Assembly: GCA_945860865.1 (NCBI GenBank)
Contig: CAMARW010000001.1
Span: forward strand, 586,294 to 650,293
Direction of reading: 5' to 3'
Origin: Chitinophaga pinensis
GTDB taxonomy: Bacteria > Bacteroidota > Bacteroidia > UKL13-3
DNA: 64,000 nucleotides
Positions 62,650-64,000 of the stretch are shown piece by piece; position 1 is the stretch's first letter; the number at the start of each line of letters is the position of its first letter. Position numbers and translations under genes: made by a program. Below the pieces are notes generated by a model that saw only the letters and a program-made list of their open reading frames with translations, made no database searches and had not been told where the DNA came from.

Positions 62650-63357
62650 CTAAATTTTTGTTTTTGGGCCTTTAGGTTGCAATGGCCTAATCTCTAAATT
62701 TACGGTGTGAAAATTATCTGGCATTTCTAGGGCTTGTACCATCATTAAGGCTACATCTTCGGGCATTAACATGTAATCGTGTGGTTTTATGCCCGGACTA
62801 TTTCTAAAGAAATCTGTTTTAGTTGAACCGGGGTAAACGCAGGTTACCTTAATTTGAAAGTCTCTTACTTCCCTAAATAAAGATTCGCTTAATCCTTTTA
62901 CAGCCCATTTGGTTGCACAATAGGCACTTACCATTGGCATGCCTTCTAGGGCAGCGGTAGAAGCAATGTTGATGATATGCCCGTAATGCGATTTTTTCAT
63001 TTGTGGCAATACCTGCTTTAAACAATAAAACATTCCATGAATGTTGGTATTAAACATCTCATGCCATTCATGCTCTGGTACGTCTTCTAAATACCCAAAA
63101 TAACCTAATCCAGCATTATTCACCAATACATGAATTTCATCCACTTCCTTGTAAATAGCTTCAAATGCCAATTTCACAGATTCGCTACTTTGTACATCGC
63201 ATGATATAAAATGAAAGTTTTCATCTACTATACCAGGAGCATTGGTTCGGCCTAAGCCAAAAACCTGCATACCTTTGGCCAATAATTGCCTGCAAAGCGC
63301 ATGGCCAATACCCTTACTAACCCCGGTAATTACCGCTACTTTATTATTTAATTCCAT
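62650..63357 (-). CDS. Short-chain dehydrogenase/reductase
   Basis: A 235-residue classical SDR. NAD(P)-binding TGVSKGIGHALCRQL near residue 10, NNAGLGYFG at about 83, catalytic Ser in IINIASTAALEG and the YCATK (Tyr-x-x-x-Lys) site. VYPGSTKTDFF is the usual PG motif. Substrate unknown (sugar, fatty acyl or small ketone). The ATG at 63357 is chosen because sequence before it is the neighbouring repeat. Convergent with the transglutaminase-like gene. Confidence 0.9.
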   Translation of the reverse strand: MELNNKVAVITGVSKGIGHALCRQLLAKGMQVFGLGRTNAPGIVDENFHFISCDVQSSESVKLAFEAIYKEVDEIHVLVNNAGLGYFGYLEDVPEHEWHEMFNTNIHGMFYCLKQVLPQMKKSHYGHIINIASTAALEGMPMVSAYCATKWAVKGLSESLFREVRDFQIKVTCVYPGSTKTDFFRNSPGIKPHDYMLMPEDVALMMVQALEMPDNFHTVNLEIRPLQPKGPKTKI

Positions 63358-63360
63358 GAT

Positions 63361-63490
63361 TTGTGAATTGTGAATTAGGAACGAGAAGCGAGAGTCGAGA
63401 CATGAATTTTGTGCGCTGCGCCCTCGCTTCTCGACTCTCACTTCTCGACTCTAAAAATCTACTGTCTTGACTCTTGACTCTAGACTGTTC
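63361..63490. repeat. Purine-rich self-complementary repeat cluster (GAGAAGCGAGAGTCGAGA family)
   Basis: GAGAAGCGAGAGTCGAGA at 63383-63400 pairs 17/18 with 63429-63446. Shorter words repeat nearby (CTTCTCGACTCT; TTGACTCTTGACTCTAGACT; TTGTGAATTGTGAATT). It lies between the SDR and M16 genes. Confidence 0.7.
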
Positions 63491-63491
63491 T

Positions 63492-64000
63492 TTAGTATCC
63501 AAAAATTTCTTCTAAACTTAACTCTTGCACCTTGCCTAATTTTTGTAAATCTTCTGTTTTTAATTTTTCTTTAGAAGCCATTATGCAATAGGTAAAAGGC
63601 TTATTGGTATAAGTTGTTTTTTGAAACGAGGCTAGGTCTTCGTATGTTAACTTATTTACACTTTCATAAACGGCCTTGCGGGCATCATAATCAATACCTA
63701 GTTTTTGTGCTGCTGCATAAGAAAAAATAATGTTTATGTCATTAATACGCTCGGTTTCTATGGAGTTTATAATACTTACTTTGGCCGATTCAAAGGCGTT
63801 ATCCGATTTAGGCATTTGGTTTAATAATTCATTCATGGCAGGCACAGCATCGTTAAATTTATCGGCCTGCGTGCCTACATACGAAATAATATAATAAGGG
63901 TCGTTTTGCTTAGTTGGTGTATTAAACCTAGAGTATGTAGAGTAAGCCAATGCCTTAGATTCGCGTATGGTTTGGAAAACAATAGACGACATGCCACCAC
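63492..64000 (-). CDS. M16 family metallopeptidase, C-terminal part (truncated by window edge)
   Basis: At least 169 residues of an insulinase/pitrilysin-like protein. The frame is open to the window end (Gly-Gly before the first Met), so the true start is outside. GGMSSIVFQTIRESKALAYS is the conserved GG...R.Y-type motif of the inactive C-terminal M16 domain, which closes over the active site. The catalytic HxxEH domain would be upstream. Periplasmic M16 peptidases of Bacteroidota are usual candidates; identity beyond family is not possible. Confidence 0.85.
   Translation of the reverse strand, partial: GGMSSIVFQTIRESKALAYSTYSRFNTPTKQNDPYYIISYVGTQADKFNDAVPAMNELLNQMPKSDNAFESAKVSIINSIETERINDINIIFSYAAAQKLGIDYDARKAVYESVNKLTYEDLASFQKTTYTNKPFTYCIMASKEKLKTEDLQKLGKVQELSLEEIFGY

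Overview
The window is a stretch of chromosome from a Bacteroidota bacterium, most likely from the Sphingobacteriales/Chitinophagales side of the phylum (the order is an inference). The evidence is: AT-rich DNA; promoters of the phylum type (TTTG, about 19 bp, TAnnTTTG); hardly any Shine-Dalgarno sequences and several TTG or GTG starts; a TonB-dependent receptor with a carboxypeptidase-like N-terminal domain; several type IX secretion (T9SS) parts and cargo proteins; an ATP synthase operon without atpD and atpC; and an ileS-dksA-lspA cluster. Nearly everything is housekeeping or envelope biology. I see no phage, insertion sequence, plasmid function, CRISPR array or defence island.

Layout. 1-2.1 kb: end of an MgtE Mg2+ channel and a D-2-hydroxyacid dehydrogenase. 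2.2-11.1 kb: a three-gene outer-membrane/T9SS operon (TonB-dependent receptor, 1289-residue secreted protein, PorV/PorQ family barrel) closed by a strong hairpin. 11.1-16.7 kb: greA, HIT protein, ruvC (opposite strand), a membrane protein / glycosyltransferase / small protein / recO run, and an esterase-fold protein whose catalytic residues appear lost. 16.7-23.3 kb, minus strand: amino-acid permease, then porW/sprE (T9SS lipoprotein) overlapping a PBP1A gene. 23.4-30.0 kb: an M23-peptidase-like N-terminal stub without peptidase domain, bactofilin, atpZ, an AtpI-like protein and atpBEFHAG. 30.1-32.0 kb: cyclophilin, a structured intergenic element and serS.

32.0-39.6 kb, minus strand: lspA, a histone-H1-like/DksA fusion, ileS and an RND/MMPL exporter. 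39.8-44.9 kb: porZ, a quinone-oxidoreductase-like dehydrogenase, metF and tcdA. 44.9-49.5 kb, minus strand: cardiolipin synthase, a two-component system, a SUI1 factor and a lipid kinase. 49.6-56.4 kb: dGTPase, clpP, clpX, an MFS transporter, a LutA-like protein and an Ldh-family dehydrogenase. 56.4-64 kb: corA, tRNA-Cys, two lipoproteins (DUF4920 and a CxxCH cytochrome-like one), a T9SS cargo protein, pdhB, a secreted transglutaminase-like protein, an SDR enzyme and the end of an M16 peptidase.

How the genes fit together. Three loci contribute to type IX secretion (the PorV-family operon, porW/sprE and porZ), and at least three proteins look like its substrates. PorW/SprE is translationally coupled to a peptidoglycan synthase. 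Bactofilin and the M23-like stub sit directly upstream of, and overlap into, the ATP synthase genes. The items most worth a second look are the dead esterase, the peptidase-less M23 stub, the H1-like/DksA fusion with its 60-bp tandem repeats, the swapped GIHH signature in IleRS, the hairpin between the greA promoter and greA, a 22-nt dyad next to the clpP promoter, start codons abutting promoter boxes (probable leaderless mRNAs), and families of self-complementary intergenic repeats.
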